This document shows, piece after piece, positions 30,043 through 39,086 of a DNA stretch of 64,000 nucleotides. Within the stretch, counting starts at the first letter, position 1. Every line of letters starts with the position of its first letter. The notes under the pieces were generated by a model that was given only the letters and a program-made list of their open reading frames with translations, was not told where the DNA came from and did not search any database. The stretch is from Candidatus Poseidoniaceae archaeon (lineage in GTDB: Archaea; Thermoplasmatota; Poseidoniia; Poseidoniales; Poseidoniaceae): NCBI GenBank assembly GCA_030747785.1, contig JASLKC010000024.1, forward strand, positions 1 through 64,000, written 5' to 3'. The position numbers were made by a program, and so were the translations under genes.

Positions 30043-30063
30043 GGAGGCATGGCACAGCCATGC
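30043..30063 (+). promoter_or_regulatory. Shine-Dalgarno-like GGAGG plus hairpin that encloses the PKD protein start codon
   Basis: GGAGG at 30043-30047 is followed by a perfect inverted repeat, arm GCATGGC (30047-30053), loop ACA, and 3' arm 30057-30063. The ATG at 30060-30062 lies wholly inside the 3' arm, and the last G of GGAGG is the first base of the 5' arm. Folding would hide the start codon. Confidence 0.65.
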
Positions 30064-33000
30064 GCCGCGAAGTTGCGATGGTTTTCATCATCCTGTTCTC
30101 CGCGCTGATTATCCCTCCCGAAGTAGAAGCAGGGGCTTTTGGAAGCGTGGATCCTGGGGTCAGTGATGTGCCTGATTGGAGAGTTGGTGACAAGTGGATT
30201 TACGCTGGCGCATTCGATCCTACTACCCTAGTTCAAGATGCAGGGGTTGATGCTACAGTAGGCAAAATCAACGGTGATGCTACTACTACCGTTAATTCCA
30301 TAGAAGAGCGTATTATTGACAATCTTTCGACGATGGTTTATCTCACTTCATCAACAGCTGATTTCGACAAAGGCGGGGTTCAATTAGATGGATATACTGG
30401 AAATCTCTACATCAAATACCAAGTTGATGAAGTAGTCAGAGTTAGTGACCTTGCTACAATTAATACAGCTCTCTCCTTAGATGTAGAATATGTACCATAT
30501 GGCATCTCATCGTTAACACAACAGATTGCCGATATTACAATTTCAACCTCTCGCGAACCGGCTAAAGATGACTATGATTTTCCTTTACGGGATGGAGAGA
30601 ATTGGAATACAACATACACCTCATCGACATCGTGGAGTGGCTCTTCGGATTACATCACACCATTCCCTGCTCCAACAAGTGGAGTAAACCACACTAATTG
30701 GGAAGTAACCGATATTGGAAAGCCGATTAATGGACTTGGTGAACAGATTGGATATGGCGGTTGTAATGCTTCCTATGAACTAAAATCATACGATGATAAT
30801 GGTACAGAAACTTCCTTCAAATGGTATTGCCCAGAAGTTCGTAATTATGCTTGGTCACATACCGAGGAAGATATTGGTTTGGTAATTGATTTTAGACTCA
30901 AGCAATACATTCCAGTTGATTCTGATTCTGTCGAATCAAATCAAAACCCTGGAACACGTCGAAATATAATTTCAGTGGAAAGTGCGAGTACAATCACTGC
31001 CCTTAACTCCCCGATGGAAGTTTGGGCGAATCTCACTGATGCTTCTGGCTCTCCCGTTTCAGGGGCTGATGTGGAAATTCGATTTGAAAGTACATCCTTT
31101 GCTACCACAGTAACTACTGGCGCAAATGGTACTGCTTGGGCGAGTTTCAATGTCGGACAAGAACTGGATTCTTCGTGGACTAGTTTCGATTGGGCAAGTC
31201 ATGGCCTCGTCGCAATTTCTGGTTCGATGATTGGTACCTCTACAATAACTCTCGATGAGAATATCGTTGGCCTTGATTTGGTCGCCGCTCTTGAAAGAGC
31301 GAGTATTCTACGCAATCGAAGTGGTGAACTCACTACACTCAACTATATTTCTGGATTCAATGTTCTACCGGGTGATCAACTCTTAATCGAGTTACCAGTC
31401 TACAACCGAGGAATTACAACCTCAACTCCAACCGCTGTTCATATCACATACCCTGATGGAATGGAAATAAGTTCAAATCTACCTGCTCTACAATTGTACG
31501 AGGAATTTACATTTACCATTCAATGGAATATCGATGAGAATGCGTCAATAAATAATCTGACAATAGATTGGGAAGTAGACCGCGCTGGCCTAAATTTGAA
31601 CGATGCTAATTTCAACAATGATTTAGCAACTCTACCACTATTCATTGGTAGTGCTCCCACCTCGGTGATTTCTAATCTCAGTGGATTGACAAATGAAATT
31701 TTACAAATTAATGCCACGAATTCATTTGATGCTGATGGTGGAGAGATTTGGTGTGAATTCATCATCCCATACGATGATGGAAGCCGCTCAATTGCATGGG
31801 AAAGCATTACTCGAAATAATTGCTGGATAAATTGGTCTTGGATAGATGATGGAATCTATCAGGTGATTGTAATCATTTACGATGAAGAAGGAGATTCTAC
31901 TACAGATTATCTCGATGTAGCCGTCGATAATCGTTTACCTAATGTGGAGATTTTCTCGCAGCGTTCTGAAGTAAAGGTAGAGCATCCAGTCACTTTGTAC
32001 GTATTTGCAAATGACTCTGATTCGGAGGACTCATGGCCTGGACTTGTTGATGTTCACTGGCCAAGCGCAACCTGTGAAGAGGGGTATTACACCAGAACTT
32101 GCACTACTACATCTTGGAGTGAAGGCCTCACGACATTCACTGCTGTTGGAACCGATGATGATGGAGAATCAACCTATGCGACAATAGATATCGTGTTCAC
32201 AAATATCGCCCCTCACGATGTTGCTGTTTCTATGCAAGACGATATGGGTGAGATAATCAAATCTGAAGACCAGATGACTTGGCGTGTCGAAGAAGACCAA
32301 GAAGTAATTCTAATTGCGCGTGCTGAAGATTCTGAAGATGATTTGGAGAGTCTATCTTACGAATGGGATTTCGGAATGAAAACCGATGGAAGAGAATCAT
32401 CAGTTCCTGCAGTTTGGCATAATGAAGGTCTCAAAACTATACGGGTAAAAGCAATCGATTCTGAAGATGTTGAAAGTGGTTGGATTGAAAGATGGATCGA
32501 TGTAGTAAATGTCCCGCCTCTCGTTGAAGACCTGCCAGAAATGATGGCGATTGCAGAAGGTCAAACCATCGCTATGACTGGAGTTGCATATGATACTCCC
32601 TCGGATAGAGAGAGTCTTGTTATCTGCTGGGATATGGACCCTGGAGAAGATAGTGATCTAACAGGTTCTGCAGACGATGACTGTGACGTCATTGGTGAGA
32701 ATATGAGTTGGTCTTGGCAAAATGCTGGAGACCATACAGTAGTATTCCATGTTACAGATAATGACGGAGCTAGGAGTTTTTCAACACAGACAATCACTGT
32801 CATAAACATGCCACCGATTGTTAGAATCAAGGAATTGAATGGAGTTATTGCTGGAGAACAAGTAGTCCTCGATGCATCTACTACTATCGATTCACAAATC
32901 GACCGTGAAGGCTTAATGATCATCTGGGATGTCGACTGCACGAGGGATTCAGATGGTGATGGTATCAAAGATAATGATGCTGATGCGGTGGGTATTATTT

Positions 33001-33452
33001 CCACTCATACTTTCACACACGCAGGTACATGGACAATCAAGGCAATAGCATGGGATGAAGATGTAATGAATCCGGCATCAAAGACAATGATTGTCGTGGT
33101 TGAAGACCCTGACAGAACTGCATTTGAGGAAGTAATGGAATCTTTGATGGGGGATGAGGCAAGCCCATTCGCCCAATTATTAGCGGTTACACTGATTATG
33201 ACATGTATTCTTTTGGCATTAAGGCGCATGAAAAAGAAGCCGGAATCAGTGTGGGAAAACGATGCTCCAAGCGTTGAAAAACCATTGGAGGCGCCTTCGT
33301 TTGATGATTTCCAAAGTGATGAGGAGATTGTTGGACCTCCTCTGCCTGAAGGGGGTCTACCCGAAGGTTGGACCATGGAGCAGTGGCAACATTATGGCGA
33401 ACAATTCCTAGTTACTAGTGATAACTCACTAAATGAACAACATCAAGACTAA
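30060..33452 (+). CDS. Membrane-anchored PKD/CARDB surface protein (paralogue 1)
   Basis: 1130 residues. Signal peptide MRREVAMVFIILFSALIIPP, then a family-specific N-terminal domain beginning VPDWRVGDKWIYAG (about 330 residues). An Ig-like domain (SGSPVSGADVEIRF) and a CARDB-like domain follow, then about five PKD-like domains, each with a Trp-Asp core such as YEWDFGM or ICWDMDP. A single transmembrane helix (LLAVTLIMTCILLALRR) leads to a cytoplasmic tail with GLPEGWTMEQWQHYGEQFL. Acidic DxDxDG-like runs (DSDGDGIKDNDAD) may bind calcium. Probably adhesion or structural. The next gene is a paralogue with the same layout, 18 bases downstream. Confidence 0.85.
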   Translation: MRREVAMVFIILFSALIIPPEVEAGAFGSVDPGVSDVPDWRVGDKWIYAGAFDPTTLVQDAGVDATVGKINGDATTTVNSIEERIIDNLSTMVYLTSSTADFDKGGVQLDGYTGNLYIKYQVDEVVRVSDLATINTALSLDVEYVPYGISSLTQQIADITISTSREPAKDDYDFPLRDGENWNTTYTSSTSWSGSSDYITPFPAPTSGVNHTNWEVTDIGKPINGLGEQIGYGGCNASYELKSYDDNGTETSFKWYCPEVRNYAWSHTEEDIGLVIDFRLKQYIPVDSDSVESNQNPGTRRNIISVESASTITALNSPMEVWANLTDASGSPVSGADVEIRFESTSFATTVTTGANGTAWASFNVGQELDSSWTSFDWASHGLVAISGSMIGTSTITLDENIVGLDLVAALERASILRNRSGELTTLNYISGFNVLPGDQLLIELPVYNRGITTSTPTAVHITYPDGMEISSNLPALQLYEEFTFTIQWNIDENASINNLTIDWEVDRAGLNLNDANFNNDLATLPLFIGSAPTSVISNLSGLTNEILQINATNSFDADGGEIWCEFIIPYDDGSRSIAWESITRNNCWINWSWIDDGIYQVIVIIYDEEGDSTTDYLDVAVDNRLPNVEIFSQRSEVKVEHPVTLYVFANDSDSEDSWPGLVDVHWPSATCEEGYYTRTCTTTSWSEGLTTFTAVGTDDDGESTYATIDIVFTNIAPHDVAVSMQDDMGEIIKSEDQMTWRVEEDQEVILIARAEDSEDDLESLSYEWDFGMKTDGRESSVPAVWHNEGLKTIRVKAIDSEDVESGWIERWIDVVNVPPLVEDLPEMMAIAEGQTIAMTGVAYDTPSDRESLVICWDMDPGEDSDLTGSADDDCDVIGENMSWSWQNAGDHTVVFHVTDNDGARSFSTQTITVINMPPIVRIKELNGVIAGEQVVLDASTTIDSQIDREGLMIIWDVDCTRDSDGDGIKDNDADAVGIISTHTFTHAGTWTIKAIAWDEDVMNPASKTMIVVVEDPDRTAFEEVMESLMGDEASPFAQLLAVTLIMTCILLALRRMKKKPESVWENDAPSVEKPLEAPSFDDFQSDEEIVGPPLPEGGLPEGWTMEQWQHYGEQFLVTSDNSLNEQHQD

Positions 33453-33470
33453 GAGTGTGTACGAGATAAT

Positions 33471-36400
33471 ATGCGCAGAGGTATTCTCAGCCTTGTTGTT
33501 CTCGTCCTGATGCTATCAGCACCATTGGCAAATATCAATTTCGAATTGGAAGATGAAAATATTATTTTCAACACTTCAGAAACTAAAGATGAAGTTGATG
33601 TTCACGATGTTCCCACTTGGAGAATCGGTGACGAATGGACATATGAAACTCAGTTCGACGTAGCAGGTCTAATCCAATCAGCAAATGTTACCGCTTCGAT
33701 TAATACCCTTACTGGGGATACGACTATGGAAGTAAAGGACATTAGGTTTGAGATGATTCAAGGCACTCAAACCTTGGTATATGAAATGGAAATCAGTGGT
33801 GATTTTACCTCTGGTAATAGTGGTGCATCGCTGGAAGGAACCAGTGGAAGACTTGACATCGAATATGATGGCATAGATATTTTGAGAGTAAGAGATTTGG
33901 CTGTATGGACTAGTGAGTTTTCTTTGAAGGTTGAGTTCGCTCCCTACAATCTAGGATTCTTATCGTTAGAACTAGCTGACTTGACTTTTGCAACGGTGTA
34001 TGAGCCGCCGCGGGAGAAATACGACTTCCCACTAAGGACTGGTGACCAGTGGGTCACTACTTATGATTCAGCAACAAATGTAACTGGTACTTCAGATTAT
34101 TTTGACCCAAGTACCTTCAGCACACCATATGTCGAAGACAATACCACTTACCAAGTTACTACAGATGGCACACCAACTGAAGATGGAAATTCGCCTCAGT
34201 ATTCCGGATGCTCAGATTCGCACAAGGTGAATTCTTGGAACGATACTGGAACTCCAAACGGTTTTGAATGGTATTGTGATGAAATTAGATATTTTGCGTG
34301 GCAAAGAATTGTAAATTCTGCAGGATTTACAATAGATTGGATTCTCAAGCAATACCAACCTACTGATTCATCAGGAGGTCAAGCTGGCTCGTCTCCGGGA
34401 ATACGCAATAGTATAATCGAAGTTACACCAGAATTCCTAGCAATTCTTCCAAATGCAACTGAAGAGGTATTGGGGCACTACTATGTAGGACAATCAGACC
34501 AAACTTCAACAAATTTGCAACTGAGATACGAAATTGATGGCACTATAATGAGTCTTACAACTGATCATAATGGCAATGTGATGCCTGACCTTGATGTGGG
34601 ATACTCACAAGATGAGTCTCCATCTTCTGATGATTGGACTAGTAATGGTGTAATTATTTGGGACCCTGTTCAGAAAGTAGTTGGCGCTGCTACTATTGTA
34701 ATGGATCTATCCGTAGTAGGAGTTGATTTGGTCGCAAAGGCCGACTCGATGATAGTTACGAGACTTCGTGGCAATGACTCTGTCACGCTTTCACAAGCTA
34801 CAGGGTACAATGCACTACCTGGAGATACGCTCCACTTCTCAGTACCAGCACAAAACCGCGGTGTACTAACATCTCCTGCAACAGAAATGGAAATCGTAAC
34901 CCCTGATGGCACAACTATTCGTGGTAATTTACCTGCTCTCGGCCCATATGCCGAAGCAAGAGTAGATGTGAATTGGACTGTTTCAACCGATGCCCCTATT
35001 GGTACTCAGACCCTGACTTTTGAAGTAGATCCTGACCAAACTGTTACCGCAGATGCAAACCGTAGCAATAACGATGCTAACCTCGATATCTTCATTGGTA
35101 GAATGCCAGAAGCATCGATGATAATCAACGATGGACTCTATACATTTGAAAATATTTCTTTCGATGCAAGTGCATCTACTGACCTCGATGGAGGAAATGT
35201 CGAATGTTTCTTTGAAATCGAAGATGGAATCCGAATTCAAAACATAGACGCTCCTGACTGTTTAGCTAACTGGAGTTGGGCCGATGACGGTATGTGGAAC
35301 GTCACCGTTAGAGTGGTCGATGATGAATTGGATGAAGTTACCCTCACAATGCAAGCTGAAGTTCTAAATCGAGATCCATATGTCAACCTCAGTGCTGTAT
35401 CCATAGTGGTAGATGCTGGTGGAGCAATCACATTTGATGCAAGCGATAGTGGCGATACCGACACAATTTCTCCTGAAGGTCAGCACGTAGTAATCACTTG
35501 GCCCGATAGTGTATGCGATGAGGGATTGTACGGGCCATTTTGTACAATACGACCTGAAGTTGAAGGTATGCAGACAATCACAGTAGTAGTTACCGATGAT
35601 GATAATGCAATTGTTACCGACAGTATCGACTTTGAGGTACTCAATGTGGACCCAACAATTGGAGAGATTTCATTCAGTATTGATGGAATCCCCTATCTGC
35701 CTGCAGATGATGGAACATGGAGTATTGATGAAGGTATATTCGCTACAATGTATGTCGAAGGTGATGATACCCTTTCGGACCGTGAAGAATTGACTGTCAC
35801 TTGGACACCATCTGACATGGACAGCAATCACACCGAAACTACATTTGGCCCTGCATCATCAATCGAATACGCATGGGATGAACCTGGAATTCACATGATT
35901 CTTGCATATGTTACAGATAATGATGGTGCAACGAGTTCGACTGTTCAAGGATTCGTACGAGTAAACAATATCGCACCTGTAATGAATGGCCTGCCTACAC
36001 AACAAGCTCTGTTTGAAGATGAGATTTTAATTCTAAATGCATCAGCAATCGATTTTGCTGACCAAGACAAACTCAAATTCTGTTGGGACCTATTGTCGTC
36101 TGTTGATTCAGATGAAGATGGAAACATGACAAATGACTGTGATGTGGAAGATGCAAACTTAGTGCATACATGGTCCACGCCAGGCTTGAGGATGATCACA
36201 GCCAATGTATGGGACGATAATGATGCTCACGATAGTAAGACCGTTCAGGTCACAATCGTAAATCGTCCACCAATCGCAAAAATCTCTGAGCCTGAAGAAG
36301 GATTTACCATCACTCAAGGTGAATCGCTAACTTTCAGCGCGAGCGAAAGTATCGATACAGAAACTGATCGGACCACTCTCGTATTCCGTTGGGATGACCC

Positions 36401-37025
36401 CAATACTAAGGGCAGTTTCGAAGATGGTTCTGGAGAAAATATCACCATCGAATTCCCTACATCTGGTAGTTTCATTGTCAACTTAACAGTCTTCGATAAT
36501 GATGGCATGGAGTCAACTGCAAGTGTGATTGTTACTGTTAATGAAAAGCCGACTGAAGGCCTATTTGGTATTTCAACGGCCACTTCAGTAACAGCGGCTC
36601 TTGCAATAGTAATCGTCGCTCTTATCTCAGTACTACTTTTGCGTGGACGAAATCAAGATTCGATTGTATACGAAACTAAAAAACAACCTGCAATGATGGA
36701 TTCTTGGCCAGAAGCAGCACCAGTAACTGCTCCAGTAACTGCTCCACAACCAGCACCAGATAATCTCTCAGGGCCACCACTACCGGTTGGCGGCCTTCCT
36801 GAGGGATGGACAATGGAACAATGGGCATATTATGGAGAGCAATTCCTAGAATCTCAAAATGCAACCGCAATTGCGGAACCTGCGTATGTTGAACCAACTC
36901 CGGTTTCTCAGCCCGTGTATCAAGAACCGGTTCAAACTCCGGACATCACCCCGATGGTTCAAGAACCAGCACCAACTCCTGCCTCACAGGCATTGGCCGA
37001 CCTTCTAGGCGACCTTGACCTGTGA
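33471..37025 (+). CDS. Membrane-anchored PKD/CARDB surface protein (paralogue 2)
   Basis: 1184 residues with the same architecture as the preceding gene: signal peptide (LSLVVLVLMLSAPLANI), N-terminal domain starting VPTWRIGDEWTYET, a CARDB-like domain (NALPGDTLHFSVPAQNRGV), several PKD-like domains, a transmembrane helix (AALAIVIVALISVLLL) and a cytoplasmic tail. The tail contains GLPEGWTMEQWAYYGEQFL followed by a long Pro/Ala/Val-rich segment. The two proteins align over most of their length, so they arose by tandem duplication, with the tail extended in this copy. Start ATG after an 18-base gap; probably one operon with its neighbour and the SepF-like gene downstream. Confidence 0.85.
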   Translation: MRRGILSLVVLVLMLSAPLANINFELEDENIIFNTSETKDEVDVHDVPTWRIGDEWTYETQFDVAGLIQSANVTASINTLTGDTTMEVKDIRFEMIQGTQTLVYEMEISGDFTSGNSGASLEGTSGRLDIEYDGIDILRVRDLAVWTSEFSLKVEFAPYNLGFLSLELADLTFATVYEPPREKYDFPLRTGDQWVTTYDSATNVTGTSDYFDPSTFSTPYVEDNTTYQVTTDGTPTEDGNSPQYSGCSDSHKVNSWNDTGTPNGFEWYCDEIRYFAWQRIVNSAGFTIDWILKQYQPTDSSGGQAGSSPGIRNSIIEVTPEFLAILPNATEEVLGHYYVGQSDQTSTNLQLRYEIDGTIMSLTTDHNGNVMPDLDVGYSQDESPSSDDWTSNGVIIWDPVQKVVGAATIVMDLSVVGVDLVAKADSMIVTRLRGNDSVTLSQATGYNALPGDTLHFSVPAQNRGVLTSPATEMEIVTPDGTTIRGNLPALGPYAEARVDVNWTVSTDAPIGTQTLTFEVDPDQTVTADANRSNNDANLDIFIGRMPEASMIINDGLYTFENISFDASASTDLDGGNVECFFEIEDGIRIQNIDAPDCLANWSWADDGMWNVTVRVVDDELDEVTLTMQAEVLNRDPYVNLSAVSIVVDAGGAITFDASDSGDTDTISPEGQHVVITWPDSVCDEGLYGPFCTIRPEVEGMQTITVVVTDDDNAIVTDSIDFEVLNVDPTIGEISFSIDGIPYLPADDGTWSIDEGIFATMYVEGDDTLSDREELTVTWTPSDMDSNHTETTFGPASSIEYAWDEPGIHMILAYVTDNDGATSSTVQGFVRVNNIAPVMNGLPTQQALFEDEILILNASAIDFADQDKLKFCWDLLSSVDSDEDGNMTNDCDVEDANLVHTWSTPGLRMITANVWDDNDAHDSKTVQVTIVNRPPIAKISEPEEGFTITQGESLTFSASESIDTETDRTTLVFRWDDPNTKGSFEDGSGENITIEFPTSGSFIVNLTVFDNDGMESTASVIVTVNEKPTEGLFGISTATSVTAALAIVIVALISVLLLRGRNQDSIVYETKKQPAMMDSWPEAAPVTAPVTAPQPAPDNLSGPPLPVGGLPEGWTMEQWAYYGEQFLESQNATAIAEPAYVEPTPVSQPVYQEPVQTPDITPMVQEPAPTPASQALADLLGDLDL

Positions 37026-37038
37026 AGTGGGTGATTCG

Positions 37039-37629
37039 ATGGGAAATTTGTGGCAGTTCTTTGGACTACCTGATCCTGAAGCACCAGCTGTTCAGCGTAC
37101 TCGCCGAAGGTCATCAAAACCAAAAAGTTCCGAAGATGATACTACCGTTCAATCAAATATCATCGATGTACCAGACGCAATAATTGTAACTGAAGAAAGC
37201 ACTCCTGAAGCGCCAATTTCGATTCCAAAACCCATCACTAAGAAGGCGAATATTCCTAAAGGATGGAATGGGCCATTAACGCCAGATGGTGACCCATTTC
37301 ATGACCTAGCACACCATACAGGTGGTTTTTCCGGACATCCGGATAGAGCGTTAAGATATGTATCTCCAGACAAAATGCATCGCTTACCACTCAATGAGAT
37401 TACATCGCGAATTCATAGTGGAGATACTATCATTGTAGACCTCAGGTCTTTGATACACATGGATACTCAAAGCAATGCTTGCCGCAGACAGTTAAGGGCG
37501 GTAGGAGATGAAATGAATGTCGCAGTTTTCTCGCTTGATTCTAGCGATAAACTCCTCTTATTACCCGGTGGAGATGTAACTGTTGATGTCGCACGTCATG
37601 AGTTAGGACTTGCCCCCATATTGATGTGA
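37039..37629 (+). CDS. SepF-like protein (possible FtsZ membrane anchor)
   Basis: About 196 residues. The N-terminus MGNLWQFFGLPDPEAP resembles the amphipathic membrane-targeting helix of SepF (often ...KKFFGLEDE). A disordered linker follows, rich in Ser, Thr, Pro and Lys (about residues 20-110). The C-terminal ~75 residues (GDTIIVDLRSLIHMD, then RRQLRAVGDEMNVAVFSLD and LLLLPGGDVTV) follow the SepF core pattern of a DxSPL-type strand, helix and a P-G-V strand. Archaeal SepF recruits FtsZ to the membrane at division. The match is by eye. It is the last gene of a run with the two PKD surface proteins, 13 bases after the second one. Confidence 0.6.
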   Translation: MGNLWQFFGLPDPEAPAVQRTRRRSSKPKSSEDDTTVQSNIIDVPDAIIVTEESTPEAPISIPKPITKKANIPKGWNGPLTPDGDPFHDLAHHTGGFSGHPDRALRYVSPDKMHRLPLNEITSRIHSGDTIIVDLRSLIHMDTQSNACRRQLRAVGDEMNVAVFSLDSSDKLLLLPGGDVTVDVARHELGLAPILM

Positions 37630-37689
37630 TTTCACTTCAATTATAAGTTCGAAATATCCTAACATCCTGAACTTGGTTTAGAGAGTCGC

Positions 37690-37710
37690 TTGAATGAAAT
37701 TTTCATTCAA
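37690..37710. terminator. AT-rich hairpin between convergent SepF-like and maf genes
   Basis: Perfect inverted repeat, arm TTGAATGAA, loop ATT, 9-bp stem. It overlaps the maf stop codon (37703-37705) and lies 60 nt after the SepF-like stop. Its placement between convergent genes suggests a 3'-end structure serving one or both transcripts. Confidence 0.45.
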
Positions 37711-38254
37711 TTAATCGTATAGCTGAAGGTGCAAAGCCCAATACAGTCAACTCATTTCCTTCAACCAATTTTGCATTTTTCCCCATAGCGCCAGCCAAAT
37801 CATATGCGCCTGCTTTTCCGACCCATGATTCTGATTCAAGCAATTCTCCAAGTGTATCATCGGATAATGAGTCCATCTCTACAATTGCCGATTCAACGAA
37901 AAAAGTCCAATCGCCACAAATCTGGATACCTGTGGCAGACCAGACTTGATGTCGACGTCCAGATAAGTGCTTTAGCATCGATAATGCATGTGCTGAATCT
38001 GCCGGTTTACCCATTGCGGCATGAGCATCATCTGGGTCACCGACCATAGTGTCCGCCACCACTACAACGGAAAATCCATGACCGTCTGGAACGGCTGCGG
38101 CCTTCCTTCGGCAAATTGTCAACACTTGGTCCTTAACTAAGCCACTCGGCGGGGTCTCATCAACACCAGGAAGTGCCTCTTGGTGTAGCGGTTGGCACCT
38201 TTTTCCTAGAAGTTCCGCTCGACGCTCAGATGCACTGGCTAACCAAACTCCCAT
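37703..38254 (-). CDS. maf: Maf-like nucleotide pyrophosphatase
   Basis: 183 residues. Maf/Ham1-fold hydrolases remove non-canonical or excess nucleoside triphosphates (dTTP, UTP, modified pyrimidines). Motifs: LASASERRAELL at the N-terminus, VVVADTMVG, the GKP segment with ALSMLKHLSGRRHQVW, and a C-terminal VGKAGAYDLAGAMG where most family members have GKAGaYgIQG. The length fits the family. It is convergent with the SepF-like gene and divergent from the KaiC-like gene. Confidence 0.88.
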   Translation of the reverse strand: MGVWLASASERRAELLGKRCQPLHQEALPGVDETPPSGLVKDQVLTICRRKAAAVPDGHGFSVVVVADTMVGDPDDAHAAMGKPADSAHALSMLKHLSGRRHQVWSATGIQICGDWTFFVESAIVEMDSLSDDTLGELLESESWVGKAGAYDLAGAMGKNAKLVEGNELTVLGFAPSAIRLIE

Positions 38255-38318
38255 ACAAGGCCATGCGTAGTCATATTGAAGAGAACATCGCCTTTACCCG
38301 TACCGGTGGCACCCCCCT

Positions 38319-39038
38319 ATGAGTGAAATTGAGCGAATTCCAACCTACATTTCTGGGCTTGATGAAAACATGCAAGGCGGTATTCCACAAGGACATATTT
38401 GCATCGTCGCTGGACAATCTGGAGCAATGAAATCCTCCGTAACTTTCTCTCTCCTTTACAATGCAGTTCTATATGGTGAAACTAGTGGAATCTATGTCAC
38501 ATTGGAACAAGGAAAGGATTCCTTACGCTCACATATGTCAAACATGGGCATGAATGTCGACGACCCCCGGGTTCGCAACCGCATCGCTATTATCGACCTA
38601 GCAGATCTTCGAGTCCAACTCGATGAGCAAGGAATGAGTAACCGGATTGATTGGATGGGTCAACTGATTAAGCAACTCACATCTTACCGTCAGTCAATTG
38701 GTTTTGAACTTCTAGTGTTTGATTCTCTTGGTGCATTCTTTACTCTCACCAAGATGGAAAACCCTCGTGACGAAATTTTCCGTCTCTTTGAAGCATGCCG
38801 ACGCCTCGAATTGACCTCATTCTTCATCTGTGAAATGACTGGAGAGGATCACAAGCAATTCGGAGAGTATGGTGTAGAAGACTATCTTTCTGATGGAGTT
38901 ATGCACCTCACTATGGAAAGAATTGGTGATGATATTACTCGTAAACTTGGAGTAATAAAAATGCGTCATACTCACCACATGCTGGGATACAAGCCAATAT
39001 TGTGGAATGCAGAAGACCAAAAATTCACCATTCAGTGA
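38319..39038 (+). CDS. Single-domain KaiC/RadA-like ATPase
   Basis: 239 residues. RecA-fold ATPase of the KaiC type: TYISGLDENMQGGIPQGHIC at the start, an unusual Walker A (AGQSGAMKSS instead of GxxGxGKT/S), the VTLEQGKDSLRSHM segment after strand 2, and a Walker B in FELLVFDSLGAFF. Single KaiC-domain proteins in archaea include ArlH-like and signalling ATPases; no archaellum genes are visible here, so the role is open. The start ATG is 64 bases from divergent maf. It is convergent with glmS, separated by 48 bases. Confidence 0.82.
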   Translation: MSEIERIPTYISGLDENMQGGIPQGHICIVAGQSGAMKSSVTFSLLYNAVLYGETSGIYVTLEQGKDSLRSHMSNMGMNVDDPRVRNRIAIIDLADLRVQLDEQGMSNRIDWMGQLIKQLTSYRQSIGFELLVFDSLGAFFTLTKMENPRDEIFRLFEACRRLELTSFFICEMTGEDHKQFGEYGVEDYLSDGVMHLTMERIGDDITRKLGVIKMRHTHHMLGYKPILWNAEDQKFTIQ

Positions 39039-39048
39039 CCCGATGTTT

Positions 39049-39062
39049 GAAGGATTACCTTC
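39049..39062. terminator. Short hairpin between convergent KaiC-like and glmS genes
   Basis: Inverted repeat GAAGG, loop ATTA, CCTTC. Only 5 bp of stem, so it is weak. It is mentioned because it lies in the 48-base gap between two convergent genes. Confidence 0.25.
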
Positions 39063-39086
39063 GCAGGGTGACTAGGTCAAAGGCGA

